Shown piece by piece: positions 1 through 7,910 of a DNA stretch of 64,000 nucleotides; position 1 is the stretch's first letter; every line of letters begins with the position of its first letter. This stretch comes from Amycolatopsis sp. QT-25. Its GTDB lineage: Bacteria; Actinomycetota; Actinomycetes; Mycobacteriales; Pseudonocardiaceae. The DNA lies in the NCBI RefSeq assembly GCF_029369745.1, contig NZ_CP120210.1:5580001-5644000 (forward strand), read 5' to 3'. The translations under genes and the position numbers were made by a program. The notes beneath the pieces are model-generated. The model was given only the letters and a program-made list of their open reading frames with translations, was not told the origin of the DNA and did not search any database.

Positions 1-1190
1 GACTCCACCTTCCCGGTCTCGGTGGCCAGCCCCGGGATCTCGAAGTCGGCGTTGAGGCCGAGCTGGCTCGCGGCCTTCGCGAGGCCGTCCGCGGGCAGTT
101 GCCCGGCGAGCCGCCCGAAGGTCGTGTTGCACGACGCGGCGAACGCCGTCTTCAGCGACACCGTCCCCAGGTCGAACCCGTTGTCGTTCTTGAGCGTGCG
201 GGTGCCGATCTGCTCGCTGCCCTGGCAGGCCACCGGCGAGTCCGCGGAAATCCCGCCCTGCTGCAAAGCCGCGGTCGCCGTGGCGATCTTGAAGGCCGAA
301 CCGGGCGCGTAAAGACCGCTGAGCGCCTTCGGCTGGTTTCCGGCGGCGCCGTTCTGCGCGACCGCCAGAAGTTCGCCCGAAGTCTTCATCGCGACGATGA
401 CCGCCGATCCGCCGAAGCCGTCGACGGCTTTCTGCGCGGTGGTCTGGGACGCCACGCTCAAGGTCGAGACCAGCGGTTCGCCGGCCTCAGCGGCCTGTCC
501 GAACAGCGTTTCGACCGGTTTGCCGGAGGCGTCGACGCGCGACACCGTGACGGTGGCCGGGGTGCCGGTGCCGCCGTTTCGTCCGGCCGCGACCTTGGAC
601 AACGCCCCCTGCAGGATCGGCGCGACACCGGCCGCGTCCCCGCCGACGAGGGCCTTGCCGTCCCGATCGGCCACGACCGGCTTGGCCGAAACAGGCGCGA
701 CGGAGAGCCGCTGCCCGGCTTCGAGCTTCGGGTGGATCGCCGACATCGCCCAGCGGACCACCCATTTCCCGCCGTTGCGCACCAGGTCCAACTTGCCTTC
801 GTACTTCCAGACGCTGTTGCCCGCGAAGGTCCACGCGGCGTGGAAAGTGGCCGACGTCGAGGGCGCGTCACCCGGCGTCGTCGGGACCTCGCCGAGCGAC
901 GTCTTCACCGACGCCCCGTCGAGCGCGCCGCGTGTCGCGGACAGCGCGGTCGTGGCCGCCGCCGGATCGTCGACCGGGGCGCCGGTCAGGTCGCCGGTGT
1001 CGAACTGCCGCAGGAACCGGGTGGCGGCCTGCGCCGGGCTCTCCTGCGCGTTCACGGTGGACTTCCCCGGCCCGCCGCCGGCCGTGGGCGCCTGGTCCTC
1101 CCTGACCAGCAACACCACCGCCGCCACCACGACGGCGACGACCGCCAGCGCGGCGCCGATCAGGATCCCTCTTTTCCGGGCAGGACTCAT
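1..1190 (-). CDS. Penicillin-binding protein (D,D-transpeptidase), 5' part
   Basis: This is the N-terminal 396 residues of a membrane-anchored peptidoglycan transpeptidase; the C-terminus lies beyond base 1. A short basic N-terminus is followed by one membrane segment (about residues 7-28). Next comes a region resembling the MecA_N/NTF2-like domain (about 45-150) and then the transpeptidase domain. The catalytic motif SAFK places the acyl-enzyme serine near residue 298 with Lys301, and the second motif is SCN near 353-355. The KTG motif should be in the missing part. Start 1190 is chosen because GGGGGAGAG lies just upstream; an in-frame ATG at 1208 has no such site. It lies downstream of ileS on the same strand but is separated from it by a palindrome. 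It probably cross-links the wall outside the membrane. The family is clear; the exact PBP class is not. Confidence 0.88.
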   Translation of the reverse strand, partial: MSPARKRGILIGAALAVVAVVVAAVVLLVREDQAPTAGGGPGKSTVNAQESPAQAATRFLRQFDTGDLTGAPVDDPAAATTALSATRGALDGASVKTSLGEVPTTPGDAPSTSATFHAAWTFAGNSVWKYEGKLDLVRNGGKWVVRWAMSAIHPKLEAGQRLSVAPVSAKPVVADRDGKALVGGDAAGVAPILQGALSKVAAGRNGGTGTPATVTVSRVDASGKPVETLFGQAAEAGEPLVSTLSVASQTTAQKAVDGFGGSAVIVAMKTSGELLAVAQNGAAGNQPKALSGLYAPGSAFKIATATAALQQGGISADSPVACQGSEQIGTRTLKNDNGFDLGTVSLKTAFAASCNTTFGRLAGQLPADGLAKAASQLGLNADFEIPGLATETGKVE

Positions 1191-1335
1191 GGACTCGCTC
1201 TCCCCCATACGGCGTGCCCCTCGCCCGCCTCGAGCGCCAGCCTGCCGATTTCTCCCGCGCAAGGCTGCCTTGGGACGGGAAAGCGACGTTTCCGAATCCG
1301 TTTCGTGATCCCGGTGGTCGAGACCCCGCCGGGAA

Positions 1336-1390
1336 TGACAGGAAAGGCCCCTTCATGGCGAAATTTGCCATGAAGGGGCCTTTCATGTCA
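1336..1390. repeat. GGCC-type intergenic palindrome, copy 1
   Basis: This near-perfect inverted repeat runs TGACA...TGTCA around the core AAGGCCCCTTCATGGC with centre AAATTT. It begins 12 bases after the ileS stop on the minus strand, before the PBP gene. RNA from either strand would fold into a long GC-rich hairpin without a U-tract. It most likely ends ileS transcription. Very similar copies occur at 19574 and 60761, with looser relatives elsewhere in the window. Confidence 0.8.
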
Positions 1391-1401
1391 GTGGTGAGAG
1401 G

Positions 1402-4400
1402 TCAGGCCTTGGCGACCGACACGGTCACCTTGGTGCCCTCTCCGACCGTCCCGGCCGAGCCGTCGGCGACGGCGTCGTAGGCCACCGAAGTCGCCAGCGT
1501 CTCCGAGGCGATGAATTCCTCGTGGGCCTTCGCGGCGGTGACCACGTCTTCCGGCGCGTCGACCGTCAGCGAGATCCGGTCGGCGACGTCGAGCCCGGCG
1601 TCACGGCGGGCCTGCTGCACGACCCGGACCAGGTCACGGGCGAGCCCCTCGGCCGCCAGTGCGTCGGTCACCTCGATGTCGAGCAGCACCAGCCCGGCGC
1701 CGCCCGGCAGTTCCGCGGCCGCGCCACCGCCCTTGGCGACCAGACGCCGGTCGTACTCGCCTTCGACGAGTTCGATTCCGGCGGCCACGACGGCACCGCT
1801 CTCCGACGTCGTCCACTCACCGGCCTTGACGGCCTTGATCACCTTCTGGACGTCCTTGCCCAGCCGCGGTCCGGCGGCGCGCGCGTTCACCGCGACCTCG
1901 AAACCGCCGTGCGCGGCGACGTCCGTGGTCAGCTCGACGGACTTGACGTTGACCTCGTCGCGCAGGATGTCGGTGAACTCGCGCAGCGAGCCGGCCTCGT
2001 GCGCGGCGACGACCAGCTTGGCCAGCGGCAGCCGCACTCGCAGCTTGTTCGACTTCCGTAGCGAAAGCGCCGAGGACGCCACCTGGCGCACCCGGTCCAT
2101 CGCCGTCACCAGTGCCGCGTCGGCGGGCAGGTCGAGCGCGTTCGGCCAATCGGTCAGGTGCACCGAACGGCCGCCGGTCAGCCCGCGCCAGACGACCTCG
2201 CTGGTCAGCGGCAACAGCGGTGCCACCACCCGCGACGTCACCTCCAGCACGGTGTGCAGGGTGTCGATCGCGTCCTGCTCGCCCGCCCAGAACCGGTCGC
2301 GCGACCGGCGCACGTACCAGTTCGTCAGCACCTCGAGGAAGTCACGGACGGTCGAACAGGCACCGGCGACGTCGTAGGTGTCGAGCGCGTGCTCGACGTC
2401 GGTCACCAGCTCGTGCGTCTTCGCCAGCACATACCGGTCGAGGACGTGCTTCGAATCCGTGCGCCACTTGCCCTCTACGCCCTCGGCGTTCGCGTAGAGC
2501 GCCAGGAAGTAGTACGAGTTCCACAGCGGCAGCACGGCCTGGCGGACGGCGTCGCGGATGCCCTTGTCGGTGACGACCAGGTTCCCGCCGCGCAGGATCG
2601 GGCTCGCCATCAGGTACCAGCGCATCGCGTCGGAACCGTCGCGGTCGAAGACCTCGTTGACGTCCGGGTAGTTGCGCAGCGACTTGGACATCTTCTGGCC
2701 GTCCGAGCCGAGCACGATCCCGTGCGAGATACAGGTGCGGAACGCCGGCCGGTCGAACAGCGCGGTCGCCAGCACGTGCAGCAGGTAGAACCAGCCGCGG
2801 GTCTGCCCGATGTACTCGACGATGAAGTCGCCAGGGTAGTGGTGCTCGAACCACTCGGTGTTCTCGAACGGGTAATGCACCTGCGCGTACGGCATCGAAC
2901 CCGAGTCGAACCAGACGTCGAACACGTCCTCGATCCGGCGCATGGTGGACTTGCCGGTCGGGTCGTCCGGGTTGGGCCGGGTCAGCTCGTCGATGAAGGG
3001 CCGGTGCAGGTTCTCCAGCCGTACGCCGAAGTCGCGCTCGAGTTCGTCGAGCGAGCCGTAGACGTCCGTGCGCGGGTACGCCGGGTCGTCCGACTGCCAC
3101 ACCGGGATCGGCGTGCCGAAGTACCGGTTGCGGGAGACCGACCAGTCGCGGGCGTTCTCCAGCCACTTGCCGAACTGGCCGTCCTTGACGTTCTCCGGAT
3201 ACCAGGTGATCTGCTGGTTCAGCTCGATCATCCGGTCCTTGAACTCGGTCACCGCGACGAACCACGACGAGACGGCGCGGTAGATCAGCGGGTTGCGGCA
3301 GCGCCAGCAGTGCGGGTACGGGTGCTCGTAGGTCTCGTGGCGCAGCAGCACCGCGCCCTGACGGCCGGCGGATCCGGTGCCGTTCTTGAGATCCTTGATG
3401 ATGTTCGGGTTGGCGTCGAACACCTGCTGACCCGCGTAGTCCGAGACGGTGGCGTCGAACTTGCCCTGCGCGTCGACCGGGGTGACCGGCACGATGCCCG
3501 CCGCGTCGGTGACGACCTTGTCCTCTTCACCGTAGGCGGGCGCGATGTGAACCACACCGGTGCCGTCCTCGGTGGTGACGTACTCCGCCGACAGCACGCG
3601 GTGCGCGTTCTCGTGTCCGGTGAAGTACGGGAACGGTGGGGCGTAACGGGTTCCGAGCAGTTCGGTGCCGGTGTAATGCCCGACGACGGCCGGCTCCTCA
3701 CCGAGTTCGCGAGCGTACGAGGCGACCCGCGCCTCGGCGAGCAGGAACCGCTTGCCGTCGGATTCCACCACGACGTAACGCACGTCGGGGTGGACCGCGG
3801 TCGCGAGGTTGGACGGCAGCGTCCACGGGGTCGTGGTCCAGATCAGCAGATAGGTACCGTCGAGCTCGTTGTCGTTGCCCTCCAAGCGGAAACCGACCGT
3901 GACGGCCGGGTCCTGGCGGCTGGCGTAGACGTCGTCGTCCATGCGCAGCTCGTGGTTGGACAGCGGCGTCTCGTCGCGCCAGCAGTAGGGCAGGACGCGG
4001 TAGCCCTCGTAGACCAGGCCCTTGTCCCACAGCTGCTTGAACGCCCAGATGACCGACTCCATGTAGGACAGGTCGAGCGTCTTGTAGTCGTTCTCGAAAT
4101 CGACCCAGCGGGCCTGGCTGGTGACGTAGTCCCGCCATTCGCCGGTGTAGCGCAACACGGACTCGCGGCAGGCTTCGTTGAAGACGTCGATGCCCATCGC
4201 GTCGATCTCGGATTTTTCGGTGATCCCGAGCTGGCGCATGGCCTCGAGTTCGGCGGGCAGGCCGTGGGTGTCCCAGCCGAAACGGCGCTCGACTCGCTTG
4301 CCCTTCATGGTCTGGTAACGCGGCACCAGGTCTTTCACGTACCCGGTGAGCAGGTGACCGTAGTGCGGGAGACCGTTGGCGAACGGCGGGCCGTCGTAGA

Positions 4401-4563
4401 ACACGTACTCGTTCGAGCCGTTGACGCCGGGGTCGCGGGCGTCGATCGAAGCCTGGAAGGTCCGATCGGCTTCCCAGTACGCGAGGACGCGCTTTTCCGA
4501 CTCGGGGAACGACGGCTGGGACGGGACGCCGACCTCGCCGTCCATCTGTGCCTTGGGATACAT
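1402..4563 (-). CDS. ileS: Isoleucyl-tRNA synthetase
   Basis: This 1,053-residue class Ia synthetase charges tRNA-Ile in the cytoplasm. The HIGH-box equivalent (GLPHYGH) lies in the first 70 residues and KMSKS near residue 620. Between them is the CP1 editing domain, with its TTTPWTLPSN stretch, that hydrolyses Val-tRNA-Ile. An anticodon-binding domain follows. The length fits the long, eukaryote-like type of Mycobacterium and Streptomyces rather than the roughly 940-residue E. coli type. In general this clade includes mupirocin-tolerant enzymes, but that is not shown here. Start 4563 has a GAGGAGC ribosome-binding site. The gene is monocistronic, with a T-box leader upstream and a palindrome downstream. 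Confidence 0.98.
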   Translation of the reverse strand: MYPKAQMDGEVGVPSQPSFPESEKRVLAYWEADRTFQASIDARDPGVNGSNEYVFYDGPPFANGLPHYGHLLTGYVKDLVPRYQTMKGKRVERRFGWDTHGLPAELEAMRQLGITEKSEIDAMGIDVFNEACRESVLRYTGEWRDYVTSQARWVDFENDYKTLDLSYMESVIWAFKQLWDKGLVYEGYRVLPYCWRDETPLSNHELRMDDDVYASRQDPAVTVGFRLEGNDNELDGTYLLIWTTTPWTLPSNLATAVHPDVRYVVVESDGKRFLLAEARVASYARELGEEPAVVGHYTGTELLGTRYAPPFPYFTGHENAHRVLSAEYVTTEDGTGVVHIAPAYGEEDKVVTDAAGIVPVTPVDAQGKFDATVSDYAGQQVFDANPNIIKDLKNGTGSAGRQGAVLLRHETYEHPYPHCWRCRNPLIYRAVSSWFVAVTEFKDRMIELNQQITWYPENVKDGQFGKWLENARDWSVSRNRYFGTPIPVWQSDDPAYPRTDVYGSLDELERDFGVRLENLHRPFIDELTRPNPDDPTGKSTMRRIEDVFDVWFDSGSMPYAQVHYPFENTEWFEHHYPGDFIVEYIGQTRGWFYLLHVLATALFDRPAFRTCISHGIVLGSDGQKMSKSLRNYPDVNEVFDRDGSDAMRWYLMASPILRGGNLVVTDKGIRDAVRQAVLPLWNSYYFLALYANAEGVEGKWRTDSKHVLDRYVLAKTHELVTDVEHALDTYDVAGACSTVRDFLEVLTNWYVRRSRDRFWAGEQDAIDTLHTVLEVTSRVVAPLLPLTSEVVWRGLTGGRSVHLTDWPNALDLPADAALVTAMDRVRQVASSALSLRKSNKLRVRLPLAKLVVAAHEAGSLREFTDILRDEVNVKSVELTTDVAAHGGFEVAVNARAAGPRLGKDVQKVIKAVKAGEWTTSESGAVVAAGIELVEGEYDRRLVAKGGGAAAELPGGAGLVLLDIEVTDALAAEGLARDLVRVVQQARRDAGLDVADRISLTVDAPEDVVTAAKAHEEFIASETLATSVAYDAVADGSAGTVGEGTKVTVSVAKA

Positions 4564-4795
4564 CTTCGGTGCTCCTCAGATCCGACACTGCTCGTCACTC
4601 TCGTACGGGCTTTCACCCACACGGGGACGAGACGGCCGTTTCCGGCGCGTTCCGCGGTACCACCCCGCTTGCCCGGCCGGTGGTGTTCCGGCTGGGCCGC
4701 TCATTCGACGGCTGTGACGGGCCGTACCCGTCCGGTTCTACTGAGGGCCTGCGCCCTGTTCTTCCGGAGGCTCCCCGGTGATGGCCGGATCGGTG
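4564..4795 (-). promoter_or_regulatory. T-box riboswitch leader of ileS
   Basis: The minus strand carries the T-box core GGGTGGTACCGCGG at 4651-4667, which pairs with the acceptor end of uncharged tRNA. Further 5', a short hairpin (CCGG arms) presents an ATC triplet at 4780-4782, a candidate isoleucine specifier. This matches the compact stem I of actinobacterial ileS leaders. The GAGGAGC ribosome-binding site lies directly downstream, so control is probably at translation: uncharged tRNA-Ile frees the site. Motif and position are seen; the specifier assignment and exact 5' end are inferred. Confidence 0.85.
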
Positions 4796-4835
4796 CCAGT
4801 GAGTTCAAGAGTAGCGCGCGAGGGCAACCGAGTTG

Positions 4836-5351
4836 TCACCCGGTCTCCGGGACCAGCTGGATCAGGCCGACGCCCCGAGTATGGACGGCCCGGATCGCGA
4901 AGCGCCCTTTCCCGATCTCGACACACGCCTGCTCCGGCTTGCCGCCGGCGGGATATTCGACGCCCAACTCCGCGCCGGCCGTCACCGAGTCCATGAGCAT
5001 CGCGGGGCCGTCGGTCTCCCACTGACCGCAGTCCTCCCACGGCGTGACGGGATCGGCGAAGAGCCGTCCGGCCTCGGCGAGCAAAGCGGCCTCGGAGTCG
5101 GCGGCGAGCCACCGAAGGAACGCGCGGTGCTCTCGGAGGTAGGAAGTGATGGCGGGTTCCCCTGCGAGGACCAGACCCATCACCCCGCCGATGGCGAGAG
5201 TGCCCGCCGGCGCGCTCACCGCGCAAGCACGGTCGTAGTCGTCCTCGCCCCCTTCCAGACTTCCCTTCCAGTGCGCCAGAGCGGAGACGGGCACGACGAT
5301 GAGCGGACCGCCGAGCGATCCGACCCAGGCTTGCGTCTGCGTGATGGTCAC
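4836..5351 (-). CDS. Imm21-like immunity protein, orphan
   Basis: This 171-residue cytoplasmic protein contains WVGSLGGPLIVVP near the N-terminus, then DYDRACAV and a glycine-rich stretch. The pattern resembles the Imm21 family, proposed immunity proteins of polymorphic toxin systems in actinomycetes. A GTG start at 5351 places the conserved WVGSLGG block at the expected N-terminal position; the frame stays open further upstream but that part has no recognisable sequence. No toxin is visible next to it. The upstream neighbourhood is a set of decayed genes and an IS remnant, so the partner may have been lost. It is transcribed towards ileS, and its 3' end lies just upstream of the ileS leader. 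The assignment is from remembered pattern only. Confidence 0.6.
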   Translation of the reverse strand: MTITQTQAWVGSLGGPLIVVPVSALAHWKGSLEGGEDDYDRACAVSAPAGTLAIGGVMGLVLAGEPAITSYLREHRAFLRWLAADSEAALLAEAGRLFADPVTPWEDCGQWETDGPAMLMDSVTAGAELGVEYPAGGKPEQACVEIGKGRFAIRAVHTRGVGLIQLVPETG

Positions 5352-5399
5352 GGCGGCAGTGTGCCGTACGGGTCCGACAGTTCCGGCGATACCGCGAAC

Positions 5400-5939
5400 A
5401 TGGCGCGAGACGACTGGCCGGCCGGGCAAGCGCGGGACTTCGCGTCCCTGCGCGGCAGGCGAGTCGACATGTGGACCGGCGTGGAGATGCACTGCGGAAG
5501 AAACGCAAGGGGAACCGGTCCGCGTTTCACCGATCCCGACATTTCCTGTCTCCAGCTCTATGGTTTCAGACTTGGCTGGACGACGGCAGCGCACTGGAGA
5601 TCGGCACCTGTCAGGACGACGACGAATTCGGTCTCTGCGGCCACGCGTCGAGCAAGTCGTACGACGACGGGCGGTGGGGCGGAATCCGTCTTCGGCGGTC
5701 CTTTCCCGAGTGGCCGGTCGGTTCGGTCGAAGGCGTGACTGCCTTCCGCGACCGGCACTTCTCATCACTTCCGGATCGGTCCACGGCCGCTGGCGCTGGT
5801 CACGGAAACACAAGAGGGTGGACTGATCTTCCACCGGCTCGACGAATCGGTCCCTTCACTGATCTTGTGGCGGTATACCGCGTCCCGTGGAGCATGGCGC
5901 GACACATCCAGTCAGTTTGGTGAAAGCGCGGATGTGTAG
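5400..5939 (+). pseudogene. Frameshifted gene of unknown function
   Basis: Protein-like sequence runs through all three forward frames in turn. From 5400 one frame reads up to FTDPDISCLQLYGFRLG. Near 5575 it passes to a frame with LDDGSALEIGTCQDDDEFGL and, further on, WPVGSVEGVTAFRDRHF. Near 5765 it passes to a third frame with PLALVTETQEGGLIFHRLDE, ending at TAG 5937-5939. At least two frameshifts are needed to join these. I do not recognise the family. The fit of the three pieces to one acidic, about 175-residue protein is my inference. Confidence 0.5.
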
Positions 5940-6274
5940 GTCGTTATACGGCGAGTGGCCGGTGAGCTGGAGGGCTTTTCGCCGTGGCACGGGATTTGCC
6001 CGCACGGGATGGACGTCTCCCGACGACAAGGACGACGATTACCGCGAACTTTGTCCGCGCCGCAGGAATCACGCTTGTCATAGTCGGCCGCGGCAAGGGA
6101 TACGACTCCGGCCTCGGCGTGTACCGGTGGGTCGTCGAGGGCGCGTTCGCACTGCTGCATTGGTTCCGGCGCCTGCGTATCCGATGGGAGGTCCGCGAAG
6201 CCTTCCTCGAAGCCTTTCTCACCATCATCTCGCGGTGTCGACTCGAGTTTCACTCGTTCTGCTACGACTTTTAA
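5940..6274 (+). pseudogene. IS5-type transposase remnant (C-terminal part)
   Basis: From about 6050 to the stop at 6272-6274 the frame encodes the end of a DDE transposase: AAGITLVIVGRGKGYDSGLG, then RWVVEGAFALLHWFRRLRIR. These match the last catalytic Glu region (RWVVE) of IS5-family transposases. A piece of the preceding block (DDKDDDYREL) is in another frame just upstream, so there is a frameshift near 6050. The N-terminal half and terminal repeats are not visible. Its stop overlaps the end of the broken HNH gene on the other strand. Confidence 0.75.
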
Positions 6275-7531
6275 ATCCGTAGGTGCATGGTGTTTCGTCT
6301 GGGTGTTGTGGTGGGGTCGAGGTAGGCGGGGGCGGTGAACTCAGGCAAGCCGTCCTGGGTGATCCGGGCTTTCCATTCGCTGTGGTGGATGAGCCGGTGA
6401 TGTTTGGTGCACAGCAGCACGAGGTTGTCGATTTTCGTTTCGCCGTGGTGTTGCCAGAAGACGATGTGGTGTGCGGTGCAGCGGGGTACGGGCATGTCAC
6501 AACCCGGGGAACGCGCAGCCACTGTCGCGGAGGGTGAGTGCGTATTTCTGGGCGAGGGACACGGTGCGTTTGGATCGGCCGATGTCGAGGGGTTCGCCGT
6601 CAGTTCCGAGTACACCGGGTCGGACACGGGCGTCGCAGGCGAGGATGCGGGCGTCGGTGGCGCTGATCGGCCCCACCAGGTCCAGGCAGGCTTCGCCGAT
6701 ATCCCGGATCAGGTCGTCGTAGGACATGGTGACCAGGATGTGGTGACCAGGATGTGTGTGGCTTCGCCCGCTTGTCCGGGGAGGTTGCGGCTGGTGGTCT
6801 TCAACCGCACGTAGTCGGTGAAGGCGTCCCCGTAGCGTTCGTTTTGGGTGCGGGAGTCCCGCACCCCGTCGATGGCCTTGTGGGGTTTGGCCATCGGATC
6901 CAGGTCGGATTTCAGGCGGGCGCAGGTTTCCAGATCCAGGGTGGCCTTCAAGCCGAGGGTGCCGTCACGGTGCTGGACGAACCGCATCTCCGGCCGGACA
7001 TCCTCCGGATCCTCGCTACGGGGCTCTTCCCATCCGGATCCAGTTTGTCCAGCAGGCGGCGTCCGGCGCGGGCGATCTGCCGCGGCCCCGCGTGGCGAGC
7101 CAAGTCGACGAGGATCTTCTCCCCGGCCCGGATGTCTATCTTCCGGGACGGTGGAGGGGATGCGAGCGAGGGTGCGGATGATCGCATCGATCTGCGCACC
7201 CCCGATCACACCCTCCGCCGCTGCCTGAGCGGTCAACGGCGCCAGCGGCGGCCCGGGATCCCGGACCCGCATGCAGGGCCAGGACACGATCAGCGCGGGC
7301 ACCGGCTTCCTTGTCCGTCACCCGGAAATCCTCGAAAATCAACGCCGCCAACGTCGAATGACCCGAGCACCCACGCACCCCACGGGCATTGATTTCCGCC
7401 AGGATCGCGTTCTGCTCCGCCTCCAACCGACGCTTCCGCATTTCCAATTCCTGCTTACGGGCATGCAGCGTCGCGGTGTCGACACGCCACCACTCGATGG
7501 ACGTCTCCGGGGATGCGTTGTCGCTGGCCAC
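6271..7531 (-). pseudogene. Broken DUF222/HNH endonuclease (13E12 family)
   Basis: The intact relatives are about 420-residue proteins with an N-terminal DUF222 domain and a C-terminal HNH nuclease motif, common in actinobacteria. Here the reading passes through several minus-strand frames: MASDNASPETSIEWWRVDTA from 7531, IDIRAGEKILVDLARHAGPR near 7140, MRFVQHRDGTLGLKATLDLE near 6960, ISATDARILACDARVRPG near 6650. The HNH end is HHIVFWQHHGETKIDNLVLL, finishing at 6271. At least four frameshifts are required. One is a visible tandem duplication of 14 bases at 6728-6755. The gene is dead as written. Confidence 0.85.
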
Positions 7532-7723
7532 GACTTCACGTTACTCCACATAGAACAAATGTGCTAGCCCAAATAGCTTAGCGGAGAAAATTCGAAATGC
7601 ACGTGCAGCGAAGTGACTTTAAAGACGCGAAGGCATCCTAAGTGAGAATTCGGGTTCTAACGCCTCCCTTTCCAGTGACGCGGCGTGGTGTTTGTCCAAT
7701 AGAAGGAGGCCAATGCTCGTGTG

Positions 7724-7783
7724 AAGTACATGAAGGAGGCCTTCCTGTACCTAGACGCCAAGTAAGGAGGCCTTCATGTACTT
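7724..7783. repeat. GGCC-type intergenic palindrome, degenerate copy
   Basis: AAGTACATGAAGG at the left is mirrored by CCTTCATGTACTT at the right. GGAGGCCTT occurs inside both arms, so alternative foldings are possible. The related words GAAGGAGGCC also occur at about 7702. It lies between a dead gene and the FUSC promoter, so a terminator role is not obvious here. Confidence 0.6.
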
Positions 7784-7855
7784 TACGGTCCAAACGGTCC
7801 CACTTCCGCCGTATGTATCTCGCGGTCCCACTGCACCCACCCAGCGGGGCCCGAG

Positions 7856-7883
7856 TTGCCGTCCCCGCCATCGCCTCTAGGTT
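7856..7883 (+). promoter_or_regulatory. Candidate promoter of the FUSC gene
   Basis: TTGCCG (7856-7861), a 16-base spacer and TAGGTT (7878-7883) form a housekeeping-type promoter about 30 bases upstream of the GTG start at 7911. The assignment rests on sequence alone. Confidence 0.45.
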
Positions 7884-7910
7884 GACGGGTATGTCGATCT
7901 GTGAGGCCTC

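Larger units (their letters stand above)
7532..7910. other. Intergenic region before the FUSC gene
   Basis: I see no gene in these 379 bases. The 7532-7720 stretch is less GC-rich than its surroundings and featureless apart from its junction to the broken HNH gene. A member of the palindrome family lies at 7724-7783 and a candidate promoter at 7856-7883; both are listed separately. Confidence 0.6.

Noticed and set aside
1342..1386. Short ORFs reading MKGPFMANFAMKGPF across palindromes
   Set aside because: The same peptide arises from every palindrome copy because of the inverted repeat; no gene context or ribosome-binding site.
2158..5025. Very long open frame on the + strand opposite ileS
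   Set aside because: It is the antisense shadow expected in high-GC sequence with strong third-position bias. It has no recognisable domain, while ileS on the other strand is complete.
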